Positions 24,949 to 32,337 of a stretch of DNA of 32,393 bases are shown here, one piece after another. Source of the DNA: a bacterium (GTDB lineage: Bacteria > Bacillota > Clostridia > Lachnospirales > Lachnospiraceae); the NCBI GenBank assembly GCA_030524485.1, contig JAUNGR010000018.1:1-32393 (forward strand), in the 5' to 3' direction. A model generated the notes under the pieces. The model worked only from the letters and a program-made list of their open reading frames with translations, was not told where the DNA came from and ran no database searches. The position numbers and the translations under genes were made by a program. Positions within the stretch are counted from its first letter, which is position 1, and every line of letters begins with the position of its first letter.

Positions 24949-25100
24949 CGGTGGAGACTTCTTTGGTAATGGGATGGCTCTTGTTTGCTCTGTTTGCTCT
25001 CTTGCACAGCAGTTTTCTTTTGCACGAGCAAATCACGGGCAGTGCCCATCTTCAAAGAGAGATTGAGATCGAAAGGATAAGAGAAGGAGAAGACCACTAA
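24945..25100 (+). CDS. Small TadE-like pseudopilin, ending at an in-frame TAA
   Basis: The 51-residue product begins MTVETSLVMGWLLFALFALL, a TadE-type hydrophobic N-terminus with the TVE motif, followed by a charged helix. The start codon overlaps the peptidase stop as ATGA, so it is translationally coupled. It ends at TAA 25098-25100, but the same frame stays open for another 54 codons and reads like protein. The gene therefore looks truncated by a nonsense mutation, or is read through. TadE-like proteins of this kind usually exceed 100 residues. Confidence 0.65.
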   Translation: MTVETSLVMGWLLFALFALLHSSFLLHEQITGSAHLQREIEIERIREGEDH

Positions 25101-25265
25101 GAAAAAAAGGAAGAACAGTCCCTCTTTGTCACAGGAACGCTCAAGACAGAAAAGGGGGAATTTTGGCTTAGCATAAAAACATTTGAACCGGAAGAGTTTA
25201 TGAGACTTACCAGTGCTTTTTTGAGGGAAGAGGGAGAGAAAGCAAGTTCGCTGCCTGCTCCTTAA
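25101..25265 (+). pseudogene. In-frame downstream half of the small TadE-like gene
   Basis: Directly after the TAA at 25098-25100, in the same frame, lies an open stretch of 54 codons ending at TAA 25263. It encodes QSLFVTGTLKTEKGEFWLSI and KTFEPEEFMRLTSAFLREEG, an ordinary amphipathic composition with no start codon or ribosome site of its own near its beginning. It fits the C-terminal part of the preceding gene, separated by one stop codon. Sequencing error, a true nonsense mutation or programmed read-through are the options. Confidence 0.55.
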
Positions 25266-25315
25266 GGAAGGAGGAAGGCAGGAGCTTACCTGCGAGAAAC
25301 GAAAGGATTTTGCTT

Positions 25316-26371
25316 ATGAAAGTTTATTTCCGGAGAGAGATACAGCACAATTATCTAGTGATTGAGCCGGACAATAAGGCAGATGAGAGCTATGAAATAA
25401 AAATGTTGACTCATAATACAATAGAGGGATTGTTAAAATTTCGTGTGAAGCGATTGGATGGAGAAGCACAATTTTTTTATGACATCACTTCCAAACAGCC
25501 ATTGAGCAGAATCTGGGAGAGTCGAGAAATCACAGCGGAGGAGATTCGCATCCTTATCAGCACTTTGGCAGCTGTTTTAAATAGAATAGAGGTATTTTTG
25601 TTTCTGCCGGAACGGCTTTTGATTCAGGCAGAGTATATTTATGTGGAACCGGAATCGCTGCATTTCTATTTTTGTCTGCTTCCCAACAGAGAAGCGGATT
25701 TTTTCAAAGAATTGCAGGAGTTATTATACTTTCTATTGAAGAAGGTGAAGCATCAGAATCAGGAGAGTGTGGTGTTAGCCTATGGTCTTTATCAAGAAAC
25801 GCAAAAAGAAAACTACGGAATGGGAAATCTGTTGCGTTTTTTAGGTACGCATACCGAGAAAGAAGAAAGCTGTGAAGAAGGACACGAAAGAAGAAAGAAT
25901 ATGGGGGAAGAGGATACAATAAGAAAAAATAAGGAAATAAATAGCACACAAAGAGACTTTATAATAAAAAATACGGCAATGAAAAAGGATGTCGTGAAAG
26001 ATACTACGGTAAAAAGTAAGGCAGAAGGAAGCTGTGTGGAAGAGAAAAGAACAGCAGAGGAAGGGAGGAAAGAGAGGACAAAAAAGAATCAGAATCAACC
26101 ACTTCTTTATCTTTGTATGCTCTTGTGGATAGGACTTCTTTTGGGAACGGGGATTTTGTATTGGCAGGGGGGGCTGGGAGTTTGTTTGGAGATGGAAGGA
26201 AGCAGTGGCTGGAAGCTTTGTGATAATAATAGGATTGAGCCTGTTGGTGGGATATTGGGGGCTGCAGGAAGAAAAGAAAACGGAAAGGGAAAAGGAGGAG
26301 TTCTGCCCTGTAGAGGGGAAGGAGGAGAGCTTACAAGAGAGCAGGCACGAAGCGAGGGAGGCAGAAAATAG
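25316..26371 (+). CDS. DUF6382-like N-terminal part of a frameshifted FHA protein
   Basis: The first about 185 residues (MKVYFRREIQHNYLVIEP, LTHNTIEGLLKFRVKRLDG, FFYDITSKQPLSRIW) match the DUF6382 domain found before FHA domains in clostridial tad loci. A Lys/Glu-rich linker and a membrane helix (PLLYLCMLLWIGLLLGTGIL) follow. After the G7 tract at 26167-26173 the frame turns into Gly/Arg-rich sequence without family features and stops at 26371, while the expected second helix and FHA domain continue in another frame. The true product is probably 25316-26768 joined by a one-base shift. ATG 25316 has AAAGGA nine bases upstream. Confidence 0.72.
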   Translation: MKVYFRREIQHNYLVIEPDNKADESYEIKMLTHNTIEGLLKFRVKRLDGEAQFFYDITSKQPLSRIWESREITAEEIRILISTLAAVLNRIEVFLFLPERLLIQAEYIYVEPESLHFYFCLLPNREADFFKELQELLYFLLKKVKHQNQESVVLAYGLYQETQKENYGMGNLLRFLGTHTEKEESCEEGHERRKNMGEEDTIRKNKEINSTQRDFIIKNTAMKKDVVKDTTVKSKAEGSCVEEKRTAEEGRKERTKKNQNQPLLYLCMLLWIGLLLGTGILYWQGGLGVCLEMEGSSGWKLCDNNRIEPVGGILGAAGRKENGKGKGGVLPCRGEGGELTREQARSEGGRK

Positions 26372-26768
26372 AAGATGGCAGGTCTTTTTTGAGGAGGAAG
26401 AGAAAGAATACCATGAAAAACAGAAGGAGAAAAAAGAAATGCAGACCACATTGCTTTCTGTGGGGATGGCTGCACAAGAGAAGCACTATCTTGTCAGTCT
26501 TCAGGAAGGATATGAGGATATTTTGTTAAGTTATTATCCATTTTTGATTGGAAAAGCGGAATATATGACAGATTATGCTCTTTTGAGAGATTCTGTCAGC
26601 AGACTGCATGTCAAAATAGAAAGAACGGAGCAGGGATTTCAGATTACCGATTTGAATTCCACAAATGGGACATGGGTGGGGGAGCATTTATTGGAGGCCA
26701 ATGAGACCTTTCCTCTTAAGGAAAACGACAAAATACGTCTGGCGGATTTGACTTTTTGGTTTAAATAA
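26205..26768 (+). CDS. FHA-domain C-terminal part of the frameshifted protein
   Basis: This frame supplies the missing half: a membrane helix (AGSFVIIIGLSLLVGYWGL), a charged coiled-coil-like linker, and an FHA domain (about the last 95 residues) with FLIGKAEYMTDYALL, the phosphothreonine-binding SRLH and STNGTWVGEHLL motifs and a final strand IRLADLTFWF. FHA domains read phospho-threonine marks. The frame is open back to 26133 and the 26205 codon is only an internal GTG without a ribosome site, so independent translation is unlikely. Together with the preceding gene it forms one DUF6382-TM-TM-FHA protein. Confidence 0.75.
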   Translation: MAGSFVIIIGLSLLVGYWGLQEEKKTEREKEEFCPVEGKEESLQESRHEAREAENRRWQVFFEEEEKEYHEKQKEKKEMQTTLLSVGMAAQEKHYLVSLQEGYEDILLSYYPFLIGKAEYMTDYALLRDSVSRLHVKIERTEQGFQITDLNSTNGTWVGEHLLEANETFPLKENDKIRLADLTFWFK

Positions 26769-26772
26769 TGCC

Positions 26773-26800
26773 TTAACAAATTTTGATACATGTGTTAAAA
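26773..26800 (+). promoter_or_regulatory. Weak promoter-like dyad before the rhomboid gene
   Basis: TTAACA (26773-26778) and TTAAAA (26795-26800) are spaced by 16 nt, and TTAACA/TGTTAA form a dyad. This could be a promoter with operator for the rhomboid-HIT-sigma genes, or chance in AT-rich sequence. The rest of the 26769-26952 gap shows nothing else. Confidence 0.35.
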
Positions 26801-26952
26801 TGGGGGAGAAGCCAAAAGACCTCCAGAAAGAGAACTTACACTGGATTTTAGGATCTTTCGACCTTGGTATCCATAAAATAAAATATTTCAAAAGGGCGGA
26901 TGGGCAGTAAGAACCCGATTTCCGATTGATGAAAGAAAGGCAGTACATTGCA

Positions 26953-27543
26953 ATGGGAGAAAAAAACAGCCGAAGCTTACCATACATTAATATTGCTCTT
27001 GTCGCAGTGAATGTCCTTGTGTTTCTCTGGACAGAATGGGGAGGTTCTTCTGAGGACAGTATTTGGATGCTGCAGCATGGAGCCATGTTTGCACCGCTTG
27101 TCATAGAGAAAAAGGAATATTATCGTCTGTTTACGGCGGTATTTCTTCATTTCGGTGTCAACCATTTGGCGAATAATATGTTAATTTTATGCATTATGGG
27201 GGAACACCTAGAGCGTGCTCTGGGAAAGCTAAAATACGTATTGTTTTATGTTCTTTGCGGAGTTGCTTCCAATGTTGTTTCCATGATGATACATTTGAAT
27301 CAGAGAAGTTTGACGGTTTCTGCCGGAGCTTCCGGAGCGATTTTTGGGGTAATTGGAGGCTTGTTCTGGGCGGTTATCCGAAATCATGGTCGCTTGGAAA
27401 ACTTAAATAGTAGGCAGTTGGCAATGGTGATCGTGTTCGCCTTATATTTTGGTTTCACCAGTACAGGGGTAGATAATGTTGCCCATATATCCGGACTTGT
27501 GATAGGATTCCTGCTGTCTATGCTGCTGTATCGAAAAAAATAA
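26953..27543 (+). CDS. Rhomboid-family intramembrane serine protease
   Basis: The 196-residue protein has the six-helix rhomboid core. The catalytic serine is in AGASGAIFGVIGG and the catalytic histidine in NVAHISGLVIGFLL; the oxyanion-side NHLANNMLILCIMG motif and the L1-loop region are also present. Rhomboids cut membrane proteins within or near the bilayer. ATG 26953 has AAAGG about 12 bases upstream; an earlier ATG (26929) and a TTG (26926) in frame lack a ribosome site. It starts a short run of plus-strand genes with HIT and sigma-factor genes; substrates are unknown. Confidence 0.92.
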   Translation: MGEKNSRSLPYINIALVAVNVLVFLWTEWGGSSEDSIWMLQHGAMFAPLVIEKKEYYRLFTAVFLHFGVNHLANNMLILCIMGEHLERALGKLKYVLFYVLCGVASNVVSMMIHLNQRSLTVSAGASGAIFGVIGGLFWAVIRNHGRLENLNSRQLAMVIVFALYFGFTSTGVDNVAHISGLVIGFLLSMLLYRKK

Positions 27544-27614
27544 TGACCTTTTACCAGCATCAAGGAACAAGTAGGTACCAAAAGGTAGGATAGATAGGAA
27601 AAGGAGAGAAGATT

Positions 27615-28031
27615 ATGAGAGATAACACATGTATTTTTTGTAAAATTGCAAATGGAGAGATTCCATCTGCAACGGTATATGAAGATGAAACCTTTCGAGC
27701 TATTTTGGACTTAAATCCTGCATCTAAGGGACATACCATTATTTTGCCAAAGGATCATTATAAAGATGTATGCGATTTGGGAGAGACCGCTGCACAGAAA
27801 ATTTTGCCTACGGCAGCAAGAATCGGAAAGGCCATGAAAAAGTCCTTGGGATGTACGGGATTCAATTTGGTGCAGAACAATGGAGTCAGTGCAGGTCAGA
27901 CCGTGTTTCATTTTCATATGCATGTGATACCCAGATATGAGGGGGGTCCCGCTATGGTATCTTGGGAACAACAGGCATCCAATCCAGAGGAACTTCAGAA
28001 AACTGCAGAACAGATTAGACAAGAATTATAG
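27615..28031 (+). CDS. HIT-family nucleotide hydrolase (Hit/HinT-like)
   Basis: The 138-residue histidine-triad protein has the HxHxH signature in FHFHMHVIPRY, the N-terminal CIFCKIANGEIPSATVYED with the zinc-type C-x2-C, and the GHTIILPKDHY block. Members hydrolyse nucleoside phosphoramidates or dinucleoside polyphosphates in the cytosol. ATG 27615 follows AAAAGGAGAG. The sigma-factor gene begins 30 nt after its stop, so co-transcription is likely. The precise substrate cannot be read from sequence. Confidence 0.94.
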   Translation: MRDNTCIFCKIANGEIPSATVYEDETFRAILDLNPASKGHTIILPKDHYKDVCDLGETAAQKILPTAARIGKAMKKSLGCTGFNLVQNNGVSAGQTVFHFHMHVIPRYEGGPAMVSWEQQASNPEELQKTAEQIRQEL

Positions 28032-28060
28032 GGATTATGGATAATAAGGGAGGAGCTGCT

Positions 28061-28591
28061 ATGCAGCAGGCTGAAGAAAACCAGTTGCTGCTCTCCTTGT
28101 ATGATACATATCAAAAGGATTTGAAAAAGTTCATAAGGTACAAAGGTGTAGCAAGAGATGATTTAGATGATGTGATACAAGAGATTTTCTTGGCATATTG
28201 CAGAAATTATAGTCTGACTCTCCCAGATGATGAAAAGAAAAAGATTCTGTTGACGATTGCAAAGACGAAAACAATTGATTATTACAGAATGAAAAAAGAT
28301 GTGGATATCTTGAACATTGATTCTCTGTATGGTGAGATGGAAATGTTATCCAAATATCATATGGGAGATGGTTTGGAGAAGGTCATCCATGATGAGACTT
28401 GCCGTGAAATTCGGGAGGCGATTTACAAGCTAAAACCAGAGTGGAGAGATGTCATCATGGAATATGTAGTGCACGGAAAGAGTACAAAAGAAGTTTGTGA
28501 AAAACTGGGTATCAAAGAAAGTTCACTTCGCACGAGATTGTTTCGAGCAAAACAGTATCTGCGTGCGAAGTATAAATTCAGTTTTAAGTAG
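28061..28591 (+). CDS. ECF-type RNA polymerase sigma factor
   Basis: The 176-residue protein has region 2 ([20 protein letters not shown] and YCRNYS) and region 4 ([18 protein letters not shown] with [18 protein letters not shown], a helix-turn-helix), the compact layout of extracytoplasmic-function sigma factors. ATG 28061 is the start because GGGAGGAG lies six bases upstream; ATG 28037 in the same frame has no such site. Its 3' end overlaps the end of convergent murG by 8 nt. No anti-sigma gene follows directly; a candidate is the membrane protein at 30001, beyond murG. The target promoters are unknown. Confidence 0.88.
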   Translation: MQQAEENQLLLSLYDTYQKDLKKFIRYKGVARDDLDDVIQEIFLAYCRNYSLTLPDDEKKKILLTIAKTKTIDYYRMKKDVDILNIDSLYGEMEMLSKYHMGDGLEKVIHDETCREIREAIYKLKPEWRDVIMEYVVHGKSTKEVCEKLGIKESSLRTRLFRAKQYLRAKYKFSFK

Positions 28592-29651
28592 CAGAACAAC
28601 ACTCTTCAATCAATGAAATAATGGTGTCAACGGCATTCTTTTGATGACTTTGAGACATGGTTTGGATAAAAACATCTCTTTGTTTATAAGTATCGAGGAT
28701 GGTTTGATAGAGATTCTCATCAAGCTCATTTTCTTCCAACACAGCACTGAAACCTTGCTTTTTGAAGGATGCAGCATTTAAAATTTGGTCTCCTCGACTT
28801 GCCTCTGCTGAGAGAGGGATTAAGATATTGGGTTTGTGCAGTGCAAGCAATTCACAGATGGAATTTGCACCGGCTCTGGAAATCACAAGGTCAGCAGCAG
28901 CAAAAAGGTGTTTCAAGGGGCTGTCAACATATTCATATTGAACATAACCCTGAAGTCCGATTAATGTTTCATCTATATGTCCTTTTCCGCAGATATGAAT
29001 CACTTGAAAGTTGGTGAGAAGCTGAGGTAGAATACGGCGCACGGCTGTATTGACTGTAACAGACCCAAGACTTCCGCCAATTACAAGGAGGACAGGTTTA
29101 TTTGCAGATAAATGGGTATACTTTAAACCGGATAGACGATCTCCTTTCAAAAGCTCCTCACGGATGGGAGAACCTGTGAGAACGGCCTTTTCCTTGGGAA
29201 GGTATTGTAAGGTTTCCGGAAAATTACAGCAAACTTTGCGAGCGGAAGGGATACAGATTTTGTTTGCCAGTCCGGGAGTCATATCTGACTCATGGATGAT
29301 AGTAGGAATTTTATAGCGTTTTGCCGCCAGAACAACTGGAACAGAGACAAAACCGCCTTTTGAAAAGACAACGTCGGGTTTGTATTTTTTAATCAGGCGT
29401 TTGGCTTCTGAAAATCCTTTTAATACCCGAAATGGGTCCGAAAAGTTTTTCAAGTCAAAGTAACGGCGCAACTTGCCGGAGGAGATACCATCATAGGGAA
29501 CTCCGGTGGCTTCAATGAGTTTGCGTTCTATGCCATTGTAAGAGCCAATATAGCGAATGTCATAGCCCAGTTCTCTCAGAGAGGGAATCAGAGCAAGGTT
29601 CGGGGTGACGTGACCGGCGGTACCACCGCCAGTTAGAATGATTTTTTTCAT
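28584..29651 (-). CDS. murG: UDP-GlcNAc:undecaprenyl-PP-MurNAc-pentapeptide transferase (MurG)
   Basis: MurG adds N-acetylglucosamine to lipid I to make lipid II on the inner face of the membrane. The 355-residue protein has the standard length and the family motifs: [14 protein letters not shown] near the N-terminus, [41 protein letters not shown] and [23 protein letters not shown] in the C-terminal UDP-binding domain. ATG 29651 (MKKIILTGG) is chosen; AAAGGA lies about 11 bases upstream. It stands alone here, away from the usual mur/fts cluster, convergent with the sigma-factor gene. Confidence 0.97.
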   Translation of the reverse strand: MKKIILTGGGTAGHVTPNLALIPSLRELGYDIRYIGSYNGIERKLIEATGVPYDGISSGKLRRYFDLKNFSDPFRVLKGFSEAKRLIKKYKPDVVFSKGGFVSVPVVLAAKRYKIPTIIHESDMTPGLANKICIPSARKVCCNFPETLQYLPKEKAVLTGSPIREELLKGDRLSGLKYTHLSANKPVLLVIGGSLGSVTVNTAVRRILPQLLTNFQVIHICGKGHIDETLIGLQGYVQYEYVDSPLKHLFAAADLVISRAGANSICELLALHKPNILIPLSAEASRGDQILNAASFKKQGFSAVLEENELDENLYQTILDTYKQRDVFIQTMSQSHQKNAVDTIISLIEECCSAT

Positions 29652-29761
29652 AAAAAGTTGTATCCTTTCTGTTGTCATAGGCTCCACCATCGTCTTTTAG
29701 ACAGGGGAGAGTCTTGTGATAGTAGGTGGCAAAAGATGTTTTCTTACAATAGTATATTGCA

Positions 29762-29791
29762 TTGCGTTCGCATAAAGAAAAAGAGTATAAA
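29762..29791 (+). promoter_or_regulatory. Promoter before the structured intergenic element
   Basis: TTGCGT (29762-29767) and TATAAA (29786-29791) are spaced by 18 nt. Transcription would begin near 29798, just ahead of the paired element at 29813-29898. Confidence 0.5.
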
Positions 29792-29797
29792 ATAAGT

Positions 29798-29900
29798 ACG
29801 ACAAAGGGTGTGGTCAACCACCCTATGAAAGTCTGCCTTATGGTGAAAGCACACCTAGGCAGTTATAAACTCAGGGCATTTGGTCATGGGTAGTTGACTC
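29798..29900 (+). ncRNA. Structured RNA-like element of unknown class
   Basis: GTCAACCACCC (29813-29823) pairs with GGGTAGTTGAC (29888-29898) at 10 of 11 positions, the exception being a C/A mismatch. Enclosed is a second stem: CTGCC 29833-29837 with GGCAG 29858-29862, then GGTG 29842-29845 with CACC 29852-29855. The remaining 25 nt, including CTCAGGGCATTTGG, are unpaired and could carry a binding site. It lies between murG and the anti-sigma-like gene, behind a promoter. It could be a cis-regulatory leader, a small RNA, or the end of an IS200/IS605-type element; no transposase gene is present. I could not assign a known class. Confidence 0.45.
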
Positions 29901-30000
29901 GCGTTGCCTTCCTATTTGTTTATATAAATCTTATAGTAAACCATCACAAGAAAAAGTCAACCCTCAACGGAGAGCTTGTTTGTGATTTTCGAGGTATATC

Positions 30001-30822
30001 ATGAAAAAAATGGAGAAAGACAGAGAAACCGATGCGGTAGAGCAGAAGATAAAAGAAGCTTTTGGCTTTGACGAGGAACAGCTTTTGCGAGAATTTCATA
30101 TGGCCGAAAAAGCAATCTCTGATGAGGAACTTCCTGAGACACCGGCGGATGATTTCAAACGCCTTCTTGCACGGATTGATGCAGATAAACATGCAAATCA
30201 TGGTAGATATCCAGAAAATATAGAAAATTTATATAGCAATCATAAGAAAAAGAGGATGATAGTGAGAATGAGAAGAGCAACAGTGTTGGTAGCTGCGTTA
30301 GCGATTGCTACATTGGGAATAAGTATTGTGGGTGTAGGAGGGAAAACGTATTATTTTAGAGAGAAAGCGAGAGATAGTATACGAAATGACATTGTGTTTA
30401 ATAACGATGAGGTACTAGAGAAGGTATCAGATGAAGAAAAAGCTTATAAGGAGATAGAGAAGGCATTTCAAGTAGATGCCTTAAAATTAGGGGATCGTCC
30501 AGAAGATTTGGAATTTAGCAAGTTAGATATTGGAACTTATCAGTCCATCTTGAGTTTTACGACATCTGAAGAACAGTTTTTATATGTATACCAAACGAAT
30601 GCCAAAACAGGCCATTCTTATAATGCAATGTACGATGGGAAAGAAATTGGAACTTGTAAAAATGAATGGTTAAACCAAGAATTTCCTATTTTACTTTATG
30701 AAAGTGATACTGGTTGGGAGTATACAGTGAAATTTACCCATGAAAATAATTATTTTATTGTGGAAGCAAACAATCTATCTCTAGACGATTTTATGTTGAT
30801 TGTATCAGATTTGCATTTTTAG
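30001..30822 (+). CDS. Single-pass membrane protein, anti-sigma-like with DUF4367-like exterior
   Basis: The 273-residue protein has a charged cytosolic N-terminus (1-92, rich in Glu and Lys, with EEQLLREFHMAEKAI), one membrane helix (93-114, ATVLVAALAIATLGISIVGVGG) and an outer domain. The final part (GWEYTVKFTHENNYFIVEAN then LSLDDFMLIVSDLHF) resembles DUF4367 domains of clostridial membrane-bound anti-sigma or sensor proteins. No zinc-binding HxxxCxxC motif is seen. It could restrain the ECF sigma factor at 28061, although murG and the structured element separate them. ATG 30001 has GAGG ten bases upstream. It is followed after 65 nt by the secreted protein gene. Confidence 0.62.
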   Translation: MKKMEKDRETDAVEQKIKEAFGFDEEQLLREFHMAEKAISDEELPETPADDFKRLLARIDADKHANHGRYPENIENLYSNHKKKRMIVRMRRATVLVAALAIATLGISIVGVGGKTYYFREKARDSIRNDIVFNNDEVLEKVSDEEKAYKEIEKAFQVDALKLGDRPEDLEFSKLDIGTYQSILSFTTSEEQFLYVYQTNAKTGHSYNAMYDGKEIGTCKNEWLNQEFPILLYESDTGWEYTVKFTHENNYFIVEANNLSLDDFMLIVSDLHF

Positions 30823-30887
30823 TAATAGCACTATTTTCGTTTCGTTAATCATTATGGAAGGGTTAGATATTAGATGAAAGGAAGGCT

Positions 30888-31403
30888 ATGAAGAAAAAAA
30901 TTGCAGTTGTTACGTTGATTTTGAGTTTGATGCTTACCTTTGTTGCTTTTGCCAGTTTGGAAGAGGGAGATTGGGAGCAATATACAGATATCAATTATGA
31001 GTCAGAGTTGCTACCAAGTGGGGTAAATAGTTCTTATGGAAGTAGCAATAAAGGAGCCAGAGGAGATTACATTGCAGTTGCCACAGTGGGACTTGGAAAT
31101 GAGGGAAATGGAAAAATGGCAGTTATTTCAAGTACAAGTTCTCATACCTATTGTGACAGAATTCGTATGAAAATTTACTTGGATAAGTACAATGAGAGTA
31201 AAGATACATGGGAAAACATCAAAACATTTACGTATGATGTAAAATCCTCAGATGTAGGTGGTAACTTACATTTACTGAATGAAGAAGAAATAGTTACTGT
31301 GCAGAAAGGGTATTATTATCGTGTCAGAGGAGTCCATACTGTTTACCAGAACGGAAAATCAGAAAACTTCTCGACCTATTCTAAGGGTGTCTTAGCAGAG
31401 TAA
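30888..31403 (+). CDS. Secreted DUF6147-like protein
   Basis: The 171-residue protein has a clear signal peptide (MKKKIAVVTLILSLMLTFVA, cleavage likely after AFA near residue 22). The mature part includes ARGDYIAVATVGL, the GNGKMAVISSTSSHTYCDRI motif, MKIYLDKYNESKDTWENIKT and KGYYYRVRGVHTVYQNGKSE, which match the DUF6147 family of small secreted clostridial proteins. Function is unknown. A good AAAGGAAGG site precedes ATG 30888. It probably shares a transcript with the anti-sigma-like gene and ends at the terminator at 31461. Codon use in both genes is more AT-rich than in the fab and tad regions, hinting at a different history. Confidence 0.78.
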   Translation: MKKKIAVVTLILSLMLTFVAFASLEEGDWEQYTDINYESELLPSGVNSSYGSSNKGARGDYIAVATVGLGNEGNGKMAVISSTSSHTYCDRIRMKIYLDKYNESKDTWENIKTFTYDVKSSDVGGNLHLLNEEEIVTVQKGYYYRVRGVHTVYQNGKSENFSTYSKGVLAE

Positions 31404-31460
31404 TTGAAACAAAACCGGAACAGAACATACTATAACATACTATTATATTTAACCTTTCAA

Positions 31461-31520
31461 AAAAGGGATTGTCGCTCTGCGACTGTTTAAGCAGTCGTTT
31501 TGCAACAATCCCTTCCTTTT
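31461..31520. terminator. Bidirectional terminator between the DUF6147-like gene and nagB
   Basis: The outer stem GGGATTGT (31465-31472) with ACAATCCC (31505-31512) encloses an inner stem CGACTG / CAGTCG. It has an A-run on the left and T-rich sequence on the right, so it serves both convergent genes. Confidence 0.88.
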
Positions 31521-31531
31521 ATCTACGTTTT

Positions 31532-32263
31532 TTACTTAGGCATCTTGGATAAGGCAGCCTCATCCGCAACAATCGTCACATCTGGGTGCATCTGCAGAAT
31601 GGATGCTGGAACCTTCGGTGTGATAGGACCGCAGATGGTTTTTGCGAGAATGTCGGCTTTTCCTTCTCCGTTTACAATCAAGAGGATTTTCTTTGCACTC
31701 ATAATGGTACCGATGCCCATGGTGTAGGCCTGTCTGGGAACCATGCTAATATCCTCAAAGAAGCGTTTGTTTGCTTCAATGGTACTTTCCTGTAAATCGA
31801 CACACTGGGTACCTTTGACAAAGTGGTCGGATGGCTCATTGAAGCCGATGTGTCCGTTGTGTCCAAGACCGAGAAGCTGTAAATCGACACCGCCAAGGTC
31901 TTTTACAACCTTATCGTAGCGGCTACATTCTTTCTCAGCGTCTGGCTCCGTTCCGTTTGGAATGTTGGTATTTTCCAGATGAATATTAACAGATTGGAAA
32001 AGGTGCTGATTCATAAAATAATAGTAACTCTGGTCGTTGTCACGAGGCAAACCTCTGTATTCGTCCAGATTAGCTGTCTTTACCTCAGAAAAATCCAAGT
32101 CACCAGCTTGATACATTTCAATCAGTCTTTTGTAAGTGCCAATGGGAGTGGAACCCGTAGCCAAACCCAGTACACAATCTGGTTTAGTGATAATTTGTGC
32201 AGCAATGATATTGGCTGCCTGACGACTCATATGGTCGTAGTCCTTTGCGTGAATAATCTTCAT
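31532..32263 (-). CDS. nagB: Glucosamine-6-phosphate deaminase (NagB)
   Basis: NagB converts glucosamine 6-phosphate to fructose 6-phosphate and ammonia, linking amino-sugar use and cell-wall precursor supply to glycolysis. The 243-residue protein shows the family motifs GLATGSTPIGTYKRLIEMY, ANLDEYRGLPRDNDQSYYYF, LLGLGHNGHIGFNEP with the catalytic His/Glu, and the substrate-binding MGIGTIMSAKKILLIVNGEG. ATG 32263 (MKIIHAKDY) matches the family start. Upstream is the second copy of the structured leader, with no adjacent ribosome site. In this copy an ATG within the hairpin (32287) is in frame and would add eight residues; in the fabF copy the equivalent ATG is out of frame. nagA is not in the window. 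Confidence 0.96.
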   Translation of the reverse strand: MKIIHAKDYDHMSRQAANIIAAQIITKPDCVLGLATGSTPIGTYKRLIEMYQAGDLDFSEVKTANLDEYRGLPRDNDQSYYYFMNQHLFQSVNIHLENTNIPNGTEPDAEKECSRYDKVVKDLGGVDLQLLGLGHNGHIGFNEPSDHFVKGTQCVDLQESTIEANKRFFEDISMVPRQAYTMGIGTIMSAKKILLIVNGEGKADILAKTICGPITPKVPASILQMHPDVTIVADEAALSKMPK

Positions 32264-32337
32264 AAAATTTTTAGCACGGAAACCCATTGCCTTTAGGCGG
32301 TGGGAGGAGTGCTATCTCCTTTCTTAATATTGCATAC
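32259..32337 (-). promoter_or_regulatory. Structured leader repeat, copy 2, in front of nagB
   Basis: This is the inverted partner of the leader at 1-80, nearly identical through the start codon and diverging immediately after ATGAA. The Shine-Dalgarno-like AAAGGAG is at 32322-32316, the outer stem is 32314-32309 with 32277-32272, and the ATG is at 32263-32261. The spacer before the ATG has one T fewer than the fabF copy. Both copies start with GTATGC. Further upstream (32338-32393) the octamer AACGTATG occurs twice, 52 nt apart; no convincing promoter is seen there. Confidence 0.7.

Noticed and set aside
27544-27600. Terminator between the rhomboid and HIT genes
   Set aside because: ACCTTTT and AAAAGGT can pair, but the loop is long and there is no T-run, so read-through into the HIT and sigma genes seems more likely.
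29798-29900. tRNA or tmRNA in the murG-downstream gap
   Set aside because: No GTTC-type T-loop arm, no acceptor stem of seven pairs next to a CCA-like end, and the closing stem and spacing do not fit a cloverleaf.
1-32337. Composite transposon or integrated element bounded by the inverted repeats
   Set aside because: The repeats are about 79 nt, end at gene start codons, and enclose core genes (fatty-acid synthesis, murG). No transposase, integrase or target duplication is visible.
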